From Candidatus Omnitrophota bacterium (GTDB lineage Bacteria; Omnitrophota; JACPQZ01): 43,325 nucleotides of DNA. The position numbers were made by a program, and so were the translations under genes. The notes below the pieces were generated by a model. That model had not been told where the DNA came from, ran no database searches, and saw only the letters and a list, made by a program, of their open reading frames with translations. Positions 8,758 through 17,354 of the stretch are shown piece after piece. The stretch is taken from the NCBI GenBank assembly GCA_016190205.1, contig JACPQZ010000068.1, forward strand, positions 1-43,325, written 5' to 3'. How positions within the stretch are numbered: position 1 is the first letter of the stretch; each line of letters starts with the position of its first letter.

Positions 8758-8827
8758 GGCGCGAACCGGAATCGCACCGGTGTACGCGGTTTTGCAGACC
8801 GCTGCCTGACTACTCGGCCATCGCGCC
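8758..8827 (-). tRNA. tRNA-Cys (anticodon GCA)
   Basis: Reverse complement GGCGCGATGGCCGAGTAGTCAGGCAGCGGTCTGCAAAACCGCGTACACCGGTGCGATTCCGGTTCGCGCC; loop CTGCAAA. Confidence 0.95.
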
Positions 8828-9442
8828 ATGAAGGCGATTTAACACGACCCGCGCAATCTTACGCTTCGCCGCATGGCGAACCCATTCGCTGCGGCCCAGG
8901 CGGTCCAGAATCCAAACCGTAACGGGCTTTTGTCCGAACGGCCCCCCATTCCGTCCCAGGCGATTGGCAACAATAAAATCCAGTTTTTTGTCGCGCAGTT
9001 TGCGCCGCGCCTCGCGCTTAAAATCCCCGCTCTCGAGGCAGAAACCCACACGCCACAGGCGGCCGCCCCCCCGCTTCGGGATGGAATTGAGAATATCCGG
9101 GTTCTCCACCAGACGGAGGAGCCCCGGTCCCGCCGAGCGTTTCATTTTCCCGCGCACGGCGCGGGCGGGCCGCCAATCGCTCACCGCAGCGGTCATCACG
9201 AGGACCCGGGCGGTCTTTACGGCTCTTAAGACAGCGCCCCGCATCTCGCGTGCCGTCCGAACTCTGATCACCCGAAGTCCGCGGGGAACCGCAATGGGGG
9301 TAGGTCCCAGGATGAGCGTGACCGACCAGCCGCGCCGCGCGGCTTCACGGGCGATCTCGACCCCCATCTCACCGGTGGACGGATTGGAAATAAAGCGCAC
9401 GCGGTCGATGGGCTCCTGGGTGGGACCCGCGGTGACGACCAT
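8810..9442 (-). CDS. coaB: Phosphopantothenate-cysteine ligase (CoaB domain as a separate protein)
   Basis: MVVTAGPTQEPIDRVRFISNPSTGEMGVEIAREAARRGWSVTLILGP; ends inside tRNA-Cys; 5' part of called ORF is heptamer repeat. Confidence 0.88.
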   Translation of the reverse strand: MVVTAGPTQEPIDRVRFISNPSTGEMGVEIAREAARRGWSVTLILGPTPIAVPRGLRVIRVRTAREMRGAVLRAVKTARVLVMTAAVSDWRPARAVRGKMKRSAGPGLLRLVENPDILNSIPKRGGGRLWRVGFCLESGDFKREARRKLRDKKLDFIVANRLGRNGGPFGQKPVTVWILDRLGRSEWVRHAAKRKIARVVLNRLHGAMAE

Positions 9443-9463
9443 TTGACGCGTAATGATCTTCTT

Positions 9464-9497
9464 CGTACTGCGTACTGCGTACTGCGTACTGCGTGTT
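9464..9497. repeat. CGTACTG heptamer tandem repeat (about 4.5 units) between coaC and coaB
   Basis: cgtactgcgtactgcgtactgcgtactgcgtg. Confidence 0.95.
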
Positions 9498-9514
9498 TTG
9501 TGCATCGTGCTTCG

Positions 9515-10060
9515 TTAGGACCTTAATACCTTCGAAATCGCCTTGATAACGGCCTCGACACTTGCCACGTGCCCGATCCCCGTATAACCGCAGGCCAGCT
9601 CTCCCACTAGGGGCTCGATCAGCCGATAGCCCATGTCACGCAGCGCGGCTACATTTCGCTTGACCGCCGGATGCCCATACATCTTGTCATTCATGGCAGG
9701 CGCTATGAACACCGGGGCCGAGGTCGCCACCACAGTGCAGGTTAATGCATCATCGCAAATACCGTTCGCGATCTTTCCGATGACCTTGGCGCTTGCGGGA
9801 TAAATAATAACGCCGTCCGCCCAGTTGGCGATCCGGGTGTGCACGGGCTCAACATTGGAGCCGGGCGCGAAGAGATCCGTCACCACAGGCCGTCCCGAAA
9901 GGGTCTCCAGGGTCACGGCTCCCAGAAACCGAGTGGCCGCCTCCGTCATGATGACCTGAACCTCACTGCCCTTATCACGGAGCGCGCCCACCAGGTCCGC
10001 ACTGCGGTAGCTCGCAATCCCCCCCGTCACACAGACCACCACACGGCTTCCCTTTTTCAT
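9515..10060 (-). CDS. coaC: Phosphopantothenoylcysteine decarboxylase (CoaC flavoprotein)
   Basis: VVCVTGGIASYRSADLVGALRDKGSEVQVIMTEAATRFL; PAMNDKMYGHPAVKRN. Confidence 0.92.
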   Translation of the reverse strand: MKKGSRVVVCVTGGIASYRSADLVGALRDKGSEVQVIMTEAATRFLGAVTLETLSGRPVVTDLFAPGSNVEPVHTRIANWADGVIIYPASAKVIGKIANGICDDALTCTVVATSAPVFIAPAMNDKMYGHPAVKRNVAALRDMGYRLIEPLVGELACGYTGIGHVASVEAVIKAISKVLRS

Positions 10061-10257
10061 TTGGAATTAAGATCCTTGCACGCCACCTTGCCGGCCCTGA
10101 TTTCATCCAGCGCCACTTCGAACAGTTTCCTGGAATGGGACTCTGTGAGTTTGGGAGACCCGCCGTACAGCTCCTGGACCCTGCGGGAGGCCACGATGAC
10201 CAACTTGTATACACTAGGAACCTTGCTGATCAATTCTTGAATCGGTGTGTAACCCAT
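10057..10257 (-). CDS. rpoZ: RNA polymerase omega subunit
   Basis: MGYTPIQELISKVPSVYKLVIVASRRVQEL; located between gmk and coaC. Confidence 0.85.
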   Translation of the reverse strand: MGYTPIQELISKVPSVYKLVIVASRRVQELYGGSPKLTESHSRKLFEVALDEIRAGKVACKDLNSK

Positions 10258-10267
10258 CACTTTCACC

Positions 10268-10864
10268 TCAAGCTGTAATACGATTTCTTTCTGCAACGAT
10301 GATGGCCTTGAGCTCTTGCAGCGATCTGGCCACTGTTCTATTCGTGATCGCGTAATGATAAAGAACTATTTGCCTCGTTTCCCTGCGCGCCTCTTTAAGC
10401 CGGCGGGCCATTTCCACGGGATGATCCGTCCTGCGCCGCGCCAAGCGCTCCTTAAGAACAGAAAAGGACGGCGGCCGGATAAACACAAGGACCGCGTCCC
10501 TAAATTGCTTCTTGACCTGCCGGGCTCCCTCAACGTCGAGGGTGAGAAGCACGTCCCACCCCTTCGTCAAGGCGCGCATGACCGGCGCGCGGGGCGTGCC
10601 GTAATACGCCCCAAAGACTTGCGCCCACTCCAGGAATTTGCCCCGCCGCACGCCTTCTCGAAATGACCTCTCGGCCGTAAAAAAATAATCACGGCGGTGC
10701 CTCTCCCCGGGCCGCGGGCGTCGCGTCGTTACCGAGACCGAGCGCACGAGCCCCTCCACGCTCCTTAAGAGCAGGCGGCACAGCGTCGTCTTGCCGCTCC
10801 CCGAGGGCGCCGAGACCACGAATACACGACCCCTCCCCATCCTGGACCGCCGGGGCCTGGTCAC
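10268..10864 (-). CDS. gmk: Guanylate kinase (start may be the internal Met at about 10840)
   Basis: [56 protein letters not shown]. Confidence 0.95.
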   Translation of the reverse strand: MTRPRRSRMGRGRVFVVSAPSGSGKTTLCRLLLRSVEGLVRSVSVTTRRPRPGERHRRDYFFTAERSFREGVRRGKFLEWAQVFGAYYGTPRAPVMRALTKGWDVLLTLDVEGARQVKKQFRDAVLVFIRPPSFSVLKERLARRRTDHPVEMARRLKEARRETRQIVLYHYAITNRTVARSLQELKAIIVAERNRITA

Positions 10865-11112
10865 GCGGGACTCTCTCTCATGCGTTCTATGATCGTTTCG
10901 GGCTGTGAGCTGGAAAGTATGACATGATCGCTGTCTGTAATGATGACCGACCGCGCCTTGCGCCCGTGCGTGGCGTCGACGAGTTTGTTGGCACGCCGGG
11001 CTTCGTCCTTCAACCGCTTGATAGGCGCGGCCCCGGCCGAAACAACCGCCACCACCCGGGACGCCACGACCACATTGTTAAATCCCAGGCCGATGAGCCC
11101 GTCGCTACTCAA
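10861..11112 (-). CDS. RemA/DUF370 family regulatory protein
   Basis: [63 protein letters not shown]; yicC-remA-gmk order. Confidence 0.88.
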   Translation of the reverse strand: MSSDGLIGLGFNNVVVASRVVAVVSAGAAPIKRLKDEARRANKLVDATHGRKARSVIITDSDHVILSSSQPETIIERMRESPA

Positions 11113-11980
11113 GATTCTGTACCTGTTCCCGGACCTTTTCCAGGACCCCCTTCAGGTCTATGACGCGGCGGGCCAGCGCCGCATCGGGGGATTTGGAACC
11201 GATGGTATTCGTCTCCCGCAGAAGCTCCTGTGTCATGAAGTCAAGCGAACGGCCTGCCCCATCGTCTCCGTTCAAGGTGCGCTCGAAGGCCCCGAGATGG
11301 CTTTTGGAGCGTATGATCTCCTCTGAGATATCGCAGCGCTCCGCAAATATTGCCACCTCCCGGGCCAAGCGGTCAGCATCAATCCCTAACCCTTGGGAAA
11401 GCTGTTCGACCCGCTCCTTAAGCCGGACCTGATACGCCTCCACCATTTGCGGGGCCCGGCGTTCGATGTCACGCAGGATGCCGCGCAAGTTTAAGAGATG
11501 CGCCTTCAGATCGCGCGCCAGCGCTTGGCCTTCCCGCCGGCGCGCCCCTTCCATCTTCGAAAAGGCTTGATCCACCAGCTTGAGTATGGGGGGCCAACCC
11601 TTTCTCAACATGCGGTCGCCCTGAGAAAAAGTGACCACCTGCGGAAGCTGTGCGAGTTCCACCAGATTGATTTCGGAGCGTACCCCCAGGCGTTTCTTCA
11701 AACGATTCAATGAACGGATATAGAATTCCGCGATTTGGGGATTAAACCGTAGGTCCTTCTCCTGGGCAGGATTGTCGTTGAGTACGGCGACTGTAACCTT
11801 ACCCCTCCGCACCCAATGTCCCACGCGCCTCCGCAGCTGCTCTTCAAAAGCCGCGAGATGAGACGGGATCTTAAGGCCGATCTCGAGGAAACGATGGTTG
11901 AGGGACTTGACCTCTACCTCGACCTTCCCAATGGGCGTCCAGGCAGAGCTCCGCCCGTACCCAGTCATGCTCTTGGCCAA
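11105..11980 (-). CDS. yicC: YicC family endoribonuclease-like protein
   Basis: [12 protein letters not shown]...[21 protein letters not shown]...[45 protein letters not shown]. Confidence 0.93.
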   Translation of the reverse strand: MAKSMTGYGRSSAWTPIGKVEVEVKSLNHRFLEIGLKIPSHLAAFEEQLRRRVGHWVRRGKVTVAVLNDNPAQEKDLRFNPQIAEFYIRSLNRLKKRLGVRSEINLVELAQLPQVVTFSQGDRMLRKGWPPILKLVDQAFSKMEGARRREGQALARDLKAHLLNLRGILRDIERRAPQMVEAYQVRLKERVEQLSQGLGIDADRLAREVAIFAERCDISEEIIRSKSHLGAFERTLNGDDGAGRSLDFMTQELLRETNTIGSKSPDAALARRVIDLKGVLEKVREQVQNLE

Positions 11981-12081
11981 ATCTCAACTCCGCATCTCAT
12001 TGTGTGGAAGCTATATATTATACAAAATATGGCATATATGTCAACGGCCCGGCCCTGAATAGAGGTTTGAATTATGAAATG

Positions 12082-12641
12082 CCCGTCTTGTCCCCTCGAG
12101 CCCCGGGATGTTTTCCCCCAACCCCGAGGGCGTACGGGGGGTCGGTTTCCTCCTCGCCAGGCTCGGGGAACGGCTGAACTCGGCCCGATTAAGCACTCGC
12201 GCTGTAGAAATCAGCCCACTGGCTGATTTCCCCCCGCCTTCGCCCCCCGAAGCTTCATGCGAAGGGGGGCTTCGGCGTGGACAGCGCTCGAATCGGGCCT
12301 CAGACAGCAGCCGTTCTCTTTCCCTCGCTGGCTTCGGAGAAAACCTAAAACATCCCAAGGGGCTCTGCGGGTCCAAGCCGGGCCTTTGCCCATTGAGATC
12401 CTGGCCGTCGTCTTGGAGGCCAGCGGGCCGATCGCAGCCGGGGGCGGCGCCCTTCGGAGCGAACCTCATTTTTTGCGCAGCAGGGTCCGCCCGTTCGCCT
12501 GGACTGATGCGGTGCGCAAAAAATGCAGAGTGAGCGCCTCGCTGGGGCGCGAACGTTTCGCGGAGAAGGGTGCCGGCCCCGGGTGCAGTATCCTGGATGT
12601 TTGAGATCGGCCCGCATGGGGCCCAAGGGGACGAGACGGGC
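12082..12641. repeat. Composite large inverted-repeat block: type-1 (about 12090-12392) plus type-2 (about 12418-12618), flanked by an outer inverted repeat
   Basis: Outer GCCCGTCTTGTCCCCT / AGGGGACGAGACGGGC; type-1 arms gaacggctg...cccgatt / aatcgggcc...cagccgttc; internal hairpin AAATCAGCCcactGGCTGATTT; type-2 cattttttgcgca / tgcgcaaaaaatg. Confidence 0.85.
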
Positions 12642-12670
12642 GTTTCTAAGTGAACGAAAGGAGCTAAAAG

Positions 12671-13195
12671 ATGAAAGGGATCATAGGCATTGTGGCTATT
12701 ATGTTGGGGATCGCGTGGCCTCTTGCATCAGCCTTGGCTGATACGGGCCAGGCTACTATTTCGGGGACGCAGGAAGGCTCCACCATAAGCGGGACCGCCC
12801 AGCTCGAAGATACGGAAGAGGGACTTAAGATTTCCATCCAAATTAATGGGGCGCCGCCGGGGCTTCACGGCATCCATATCCATGAATTCGGAGGCTGTGC
12901 CGACGGCGGCCAGGCGGCGGGGGGACACTTTAACCCGGATGGCGCCCAACACGGCTTCCTCCCCGAGCAGGGCTTGAAAGCCGCTCACGCGGGTGACCTA
13001 GGAAATATCCAGATCGACGACAAGGGCCAGGGAAGGCTTGACTTCACCCTTCCAGGGCTCACTTTAACCGGCACCAAGTACAGCGTCGAGGGCCGCGCCG
13101 TCATCCTCCACGAGCTCAAGGACGACTTTGGACAGCCAAGCGGAAATGCCGGCGGACGCATAGGTTGCGGAAGCATCGTTCTAATGGGAAGCTAG
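12671..13195 (+). CDS. sodC: Cu/Zn superoxide dismutase, exported
   Basis: Signal peptide; metal ligands retained: HIHEFGGC, GGHFNPDGAQHG, HAGDLGN, VILHE; GNAGGRIGCGSI. Confidence 0.95.
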   Translation: MKGIIGIVAIMLGIAWPLASALADTGQATISGTQEGSTISGTAQLEDTEEGLKISIQINGAPPGLHGIHIHEFGGCADGGQAAGGHFNPDGAQHGFLPEQGLKAAHAGDLGNIQIDDKGQGRLDFTLPGLTLTGTKYSVEGRAVILHELKDDFGQPSGNAGGRIGCGSIVLMGS

Positions 13196-13219
13196 CCAGT
13201 CGAGTTTAACAGTATTAAC

Positions 13220-13248
13220 TTGACACTAAAAAATATGTATTATAGTAT
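13220..13248 (+). promoter_or_regulatory. Putative sigma70-like promoter for the 13281 gene
   Basis: TTGACA (13220-13225), 17-bp spacer, TAGTAT (13243-13248) in an AT-rich segment. Confidence 0.5.
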
Positions 13249-13280
13249 AACTTGCGCTAGCTTTATACACACCGCCCCGT

Positions 13281-15731
13281 ATGCAAAGCGTACTCAAAAA
13301 ATCCGCGGCTCTATTTTTAACTTACACCCTCCTCATCACAGGCCTGCCCACTCCGGGTCTGGCATCTGATTTAGCCAAAGAATATCTCGCCGCCGAATCC
13401 TCGGTACACAGATCAAGGGACTTCCTCGGCCTTCTGGCGGCTGAAGCCGCCTTAGCAAAACTTTATCCCGACGTGGTGGGCCCAAACTCCCAGATGATAT
13501 TAAGGGAGGGCGAAGTTTATCTCGGCAGTGATCGCGAGCTCGTTCATTACGTGGAGGGGATTCCCCTGCTCCAGGATGCCTCGTTTAAGCTCCTGAGCGA
13601 CAGCCGCCTTCTCGTAAGTGCTGCCTTGAATCAAGCGCCCATGGAGATTCTCGTCACGCGCAGTCCTGTTCCGGGTTCCCTGCAATCAGACGGCCCCTTC
13701 GGAGACGGGGTGTACGTCAACCTGCTGGACCAGTTTGCAAACGTCTTCCGTACGCTTGCTTCGAAATTGGGATGGGGAGTGAATGCGAAATCGTTCCATG
13801 CGCTTGCCAGGAAATTGACCTGGGGACTGGCGCGACAGAAGGTGTTTTATGGGCGCGCCGAAGATCCAATTGAGCCTGACGAATGGAGCCTTTTTGATGA
13901 AGTGGCGGAGTTCGACGCTAGAATCAGACGCAGGCTCGGACCGAGGGATTATAAGATATGTTCGCTACTGTACCATGGTTGGCAGGAGTACGGAATTCAT
14001 CCTGCTAACTTTCTTCGTCTCATGAGGCACATGCCAAAGGGAATAAAAGATAAGGATATTTCCGCTGCAACGGATGAAGAAGTATGGGGCATGGTCGAAG
14101 AAGGCTTGATTCAGGCCCTGGATCCCAAAATGGAAAAGGATTCAATGGTCCGCCTCTCGGTGATTGAGCCGCTCGGACTCTATGCGTCACCTGAAGCTCG
14201 CGCGGCTTTAGAAAAAGCACTGTGGGATGATCCCGATAAAGCTGTGCAGAACCTGGCTCACAACACCCTGAAGGCGTCTGGAGTGAGCGGTGCCGTGAAC
14301 CAGGGGGATGGGGTAACAGGCAGAGCGGAAAAGAGCGATTTTCCCGGGGAGGGGGTTAAGGCTCTTCGCCCGGAGGCCAAAACCTGGGGTGAACTCGCGA
14401 GAAGAACGGTCAGAATCTTCTATGAACAATGGGCCGTAACTAAGACACCCTTTCCTACCAATGTGGAGTGGATATATGGTAAGCGCGACGTCGAGGTTGC
14501 CGATGCAATAAACCGCTTCAATCATTACAACGCCCGCAGAGGTGTAATGACCTCCGAGTTTGCCCGAACGCTTCTCAAAGTCATACGCGCGCGCATGCGC
14601 AAGCCTAAACCTAAAAACGCCACTTCCAAGTGGATACTGGCCCAAATAGCCCGTGAAGTGAAAAAGGAGGACTTCCCCGCCTCCGCCCATGAAGAATATG
14701 AGACGCACTTTAAGCCGCGGCTTGAGCAGTGGCTCCTTGAAGGGCTCGTGGACGCCGCCCAGCGGGACGGAATAGCGCTCACGCTGGATCCTTATGCCAA
14801 GGACTTGTTTGAGGCCATCGGATCCCATGTAACGGGATCGTTCCCACAGTGGTTCAGCATGTGGAGCGAACCCGATTCAAAGGAGTTCCTGTATGAAGTT
14901 CTTACAAAGTTATCGGACGAAGGCAGGCTTGCTTCTCAACTGACCTCTCAGGAAATCGTTGAGGCTATCTGGGGACACGTCAAAACGAGTAAAGGTCACG
15001 CCCCATCAGAAAAAGATTTACATCATTCACGCAAGATCAACTTTGAGCGGGTACGTGCAATTCTTTCCGGCGCTCAAGAGGTGCACGCGAAGTTAAGAGA
15101 AGCAGCAGGGCGGGGCGAAAACCACGAGCCCGGCGACGGCCTGACCGCGGCCCAGGGGGATGGTCTGCGGCCTTTATCGGCAGAAGAGGTGGTTGCGGGA
15201 GTTGTAACTGAAAATGGTGTTCATGCCGCGAATATCTCGGATCTCGCGCTCCTGCCCTCGCTTTTGGAGCGTCGCGGCATACGTCTGGGCAAAGGAGGCA
15301 TTAAACGGCAGGAGAGCCTCAATGTGGTGGCAGTGGGTGAAGAGCCGGTAGCCCTCATCCGAGCCCAGATTGCTGAGGGCCACATCACTCCGAGCCATGT
15401 GGCGGCCGCCTTGCCGGAATCGAGCGCCGCTCTGCGCGAGGAGCTTAGGGCCTTGGGTTGGGACATCCTGAATCCGGATCAAGTCTCACTTGAGAACCGA
15501 ATCGTGGTAGACAAGATCCAAAATTCGCTCTCCGTCTTATGGAAGACTGAACCCCTCCACTACGTCATTTCAGACCCGGGCTACGTCCCCGACCCCAAGT
15601 ACCGCCGCATCTCCATCTCGACCGCATACCTACAGGGCATTTTGGGAGACGGAATCGCCGTCATCCAAAACGCACCCACCTCTGAAGAAGCCGAGCACGC
15701 CACCCAAATATATCTAGACTGGTCTTCTTGA
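13281..15731 (+). CDS. Large exported protein of unknown function with GDG[VLI] linkers
   Basis: 816-aa ORF; N-terminal signal peptide MQSVLKKSAALFLTYTLLITGLPTPGLASD; no family recognised. Confidence 0.85.
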   Translation: MQSVLKKSAALFLTYTLLITGLPTPGLASDLAKEYLAAESSVHRSRDFLGLLAAEAALAKLYPDVVGPNSQMILREGEVYLGSDRELVHYVEGIPLLQDASFKLLSDSRLLVSAALNQAPMEILVTRSPVPGSLQSDGPFGDGVYVNLLDQFANVFRTLASKLGWGVNAKSFHALARKLTWGLARQKVFYGRAEDPIEPDEWSLFDEVAEFDARIRRRLGPRDYKICSLLYHGWQEYGIHPANFLRLMRHMPKGIKDKDISAATDEEVWGMVEEGLIQALDPKMEKDSMVRLSVIEPLGLYASPEARAALEKALWDDPDKAVQNLAHNTLKASGVSGAVNQGDGVTGRAEKSDFPGEGVKALRPEAKTWGELARRTVRIFYEQWAVTKTPFPTNVEWIYGKRDVEVADAINRFNHYNARRGVMTSEFARTLLKVIRARMRKPKPKNATSKWILAQIAREVKKEDFPASAHEEYETHFKPRLEQWLLEGLVDAAQRDGIALTLDPYAKDLFEAIGSHVTGSFPQWFSMWSEPDSKEFLYEVLTKLSDEGRLASQLTSQEIVEAIWGHVKTSKGHAPSEKDLHHSRKINFERVRAILSGAQEVHAKLREAAGRGENHEPGDGLTAAQGDGLRPLSAEEVVAGVVTENGVHAANISDLALLPSLLERRGIRLGKGGIKRQESLNVVAVGEEPVALIRAQIAEGHITPSHVAAALPESSAALREELRALGWDILNPDQVSLENRIVVDKIQNSLSVLWKTEPLHYVISDPGYVPDPKYRRISISTAYLQGILGDGIAVIQNAPTSEEAEHATQIYLDWSS

Positions 15732-15755
15732 TACACAGCCTTCAGTCGATAATTT

Positions 15756-17354
15756 TTAAGCGGGCTCACCCAACGGAAGGTCCACCAGGCAGGGATCGTG
15801 GTCCGAGATGCGCAACTTGAGATACTTATTGAGGTCGTTTAAGGTGCGGCCAAAGTGGGGAGCAAACCGATAACTCCCGTGCCCATGCGGTTGAGTGAGA
15901 TAGGCCTTGACGAAAATCCAGTCCAGGCGGAATTTCCCCACAAGGCCGGCCAAGGCCCTGTCCACCTTAAACGTGGTTTTATAACCCCACTTATCCCGCT
16001 CGTTTGAGTTGGAGAGCGTTCCCCGGTACCCCGCCGAACGCCCCCGGCCCCCCCGAAAATCGAAACGGCTCCCGTCATTAAACCGAAAGCGCTCTATAAT
16101 CTTAAAGAGCTCCCCCACACGGTTCGGGGCCAGCACAGGGACGTGCGGGGCCGTGGGATTTTGGTAATTCTTGGTCATGGTCGAGACCGCTTGCATGGTC
16201 CCCACAAAAAGGGCCTGCGGGAGGAAAGCGTCCAGCACACGGCTTAGGGCAAAGGCCGGGCTCATGAGCCCTTTCTCCACAACCCGGGGCGTGGAAGTTG
16301 GGCTTAAATCGTAAGGGGCGGAATTAAAATCCCCGGCCAAGATGACAGGGTGCCCGATCGCTTTAATGTAACTTAAGATCTCGGCCATCTGCTGGGTGCG
16401 AAGCTCCGGCCCGCACTTTATCTCCAGGTGCACATTGATGATCGAAATCCTCTCCTCGGGAAGTCCGGGCACCTCAAGGTCCACCCGGAAATAAGTCCTG
16501 CCGCCCATCTTGACCTCGCGGTGGAGGGATTCATTGAAAACCTCGCGCGCGCTGAAGCGGCGCAGCCTTTCCAAATAGGAAGTCTTCTGCTTTTCCCGCC
16601 CGTACCAGTCGTAGCCCTGATTATAAAGCCGGAATCCCTCCACGTAGACGATGGGGTAGCGTGAAAGAACGGCGCAGCCGAACAAACCCTTGAAGCGCTT
16701 GGGATCCACCCGGTAATACTCCGTGGCCTCGATGTCCGTTCCGCCCCCCTCAAACGTGATCGTCTCCCGGCCCAGGATGACAGGGTCCACCTCCAGATAT
16801 TCGGGGAGATAGGCGTAATTCATCCCCGCCGCCTGGGCCAGGTCTTTCACAGCGTTCCGGTAACCGGAGCGCTTGACACCCAAGTCCATTTCCTGGAGGA
16901 TGATGATATCAGCGTCCACCAGAAGTTTCCTTTCGTTTAAGACGCGCCGGTGCCTTCCCCTGCCCGGCCGGGCGCGCTTCGTGTCAATGAGCTTCTCGAA
17001 CGCCTCTTCATCGGTAAAGGCGGAGATCGCCTCAGCCATGTTGAGCGACTGCTCGATATTCCACGTGACCACGCGGACAAACTTTCCCAGCTCGGGGCTC
17101 GTCGGCCTATGGGGCGTCTTCCCCGCGTAGTGCGCCTCGTTGCTGATGATGGGGGTAAGCCACAGGTTTTCGAATCGCTGCCGGACCCGACCCTCCTGCG
17201 GATACTGATTCTCTGACATGAGCACGAGGTCCTCAAACGAAAGGAACTCGGGCTCCTGGTAGCGGACAAGTTTCATGCGTTCGTAAGTATCAGCTTGAAC
17301 AAGCTGCGGACACGACATAATCAACAACCCATAAAGAAGTGAGATATTTTTCAC
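15756..17354 (-). CDS. Exported endonuclease/exonuclease/phosphatase (EEP) superfamily protein
   Basis: VRVVTWNIEQSLNMAEA, IIILQEMDLGVKRSGYRN, VILAGDFNSAPYD, LRISDHDPCLVDL; signal peptide MKNISLLYGLLIMSCPQLVQAD. Confidence 0.85.
   Translation of the reverse strand: MKNISLLYGLLIMSCPQLVQADTYERMKLVRYQEPEFLSFEDLVLMSENQYPQEGRVRQRFENLWLTPIISNEAHYAGKTPHRPTSPELGKFVRVVTWNIEQSLNMAEAISAFTDEEAFEKLIDTKRARPGRGRHRRVLNERKLLVDADIIILQEMDLGVKRSGYRNAVKDLAQAAGMNYAYLPEYLEVDPVILGRETITFEGGGTDIEATEYYRVDPKRFKGLFGCAVLSRYPIVYVEGFRLYNQGYDWYGREKQKTSYLERLRRFSAREVFNESLHREVKMGGRTYFRVDLEVPGLPEERISIINVHLEIKCGPELRTQQMAEILSYIKAIGHPVILAGDFNSAPYDLSPTSTPRVVEKGLMSPAFALSRVLDAFLPQALFVGTMQAVSTMTKNYQNPTAPHVPVLAPNRVGELFKIIERFRFNDGSRFDFRGGRGRSAGYRGTLSNSNERDKWGYKTTFKVDRALAGLVGKFRLDWIFVKAYLTQPHGHGSYRFAPHFGRTLNDLNKYLKLRISDHDPCLVDLPLGEPA

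Noticed and set aside
9464-9497. Heptamer tracts considered as CRISPR arrays
   Set aside because: Unit length 7 bp with no unique spacers and no cas genes in the window.
12041-12604. Overlapping ORFs on both strands, similar to the ORF at 38425-38868 (ISASGLI...RLKRAEFSRSPS)
   Set aside because: The similarity comes from the shared inverted-repeat DNA element. Translations are low-complexity with no start or coding signals, so treated as non-coding repeat.
12671-13195. SodC possibly inactive
   Set aside because: All expected Cu/Zn ligand positions (HIH, HFNP, QHG, HAGD, ILHE) appear to be present.
13281-15731. Possible misassembly or frameshift in the giant ORFs
   Set aside because: Both large ORFs run uninterrupted with consistent codon usage and intact domain motifs, so no evidence for error.
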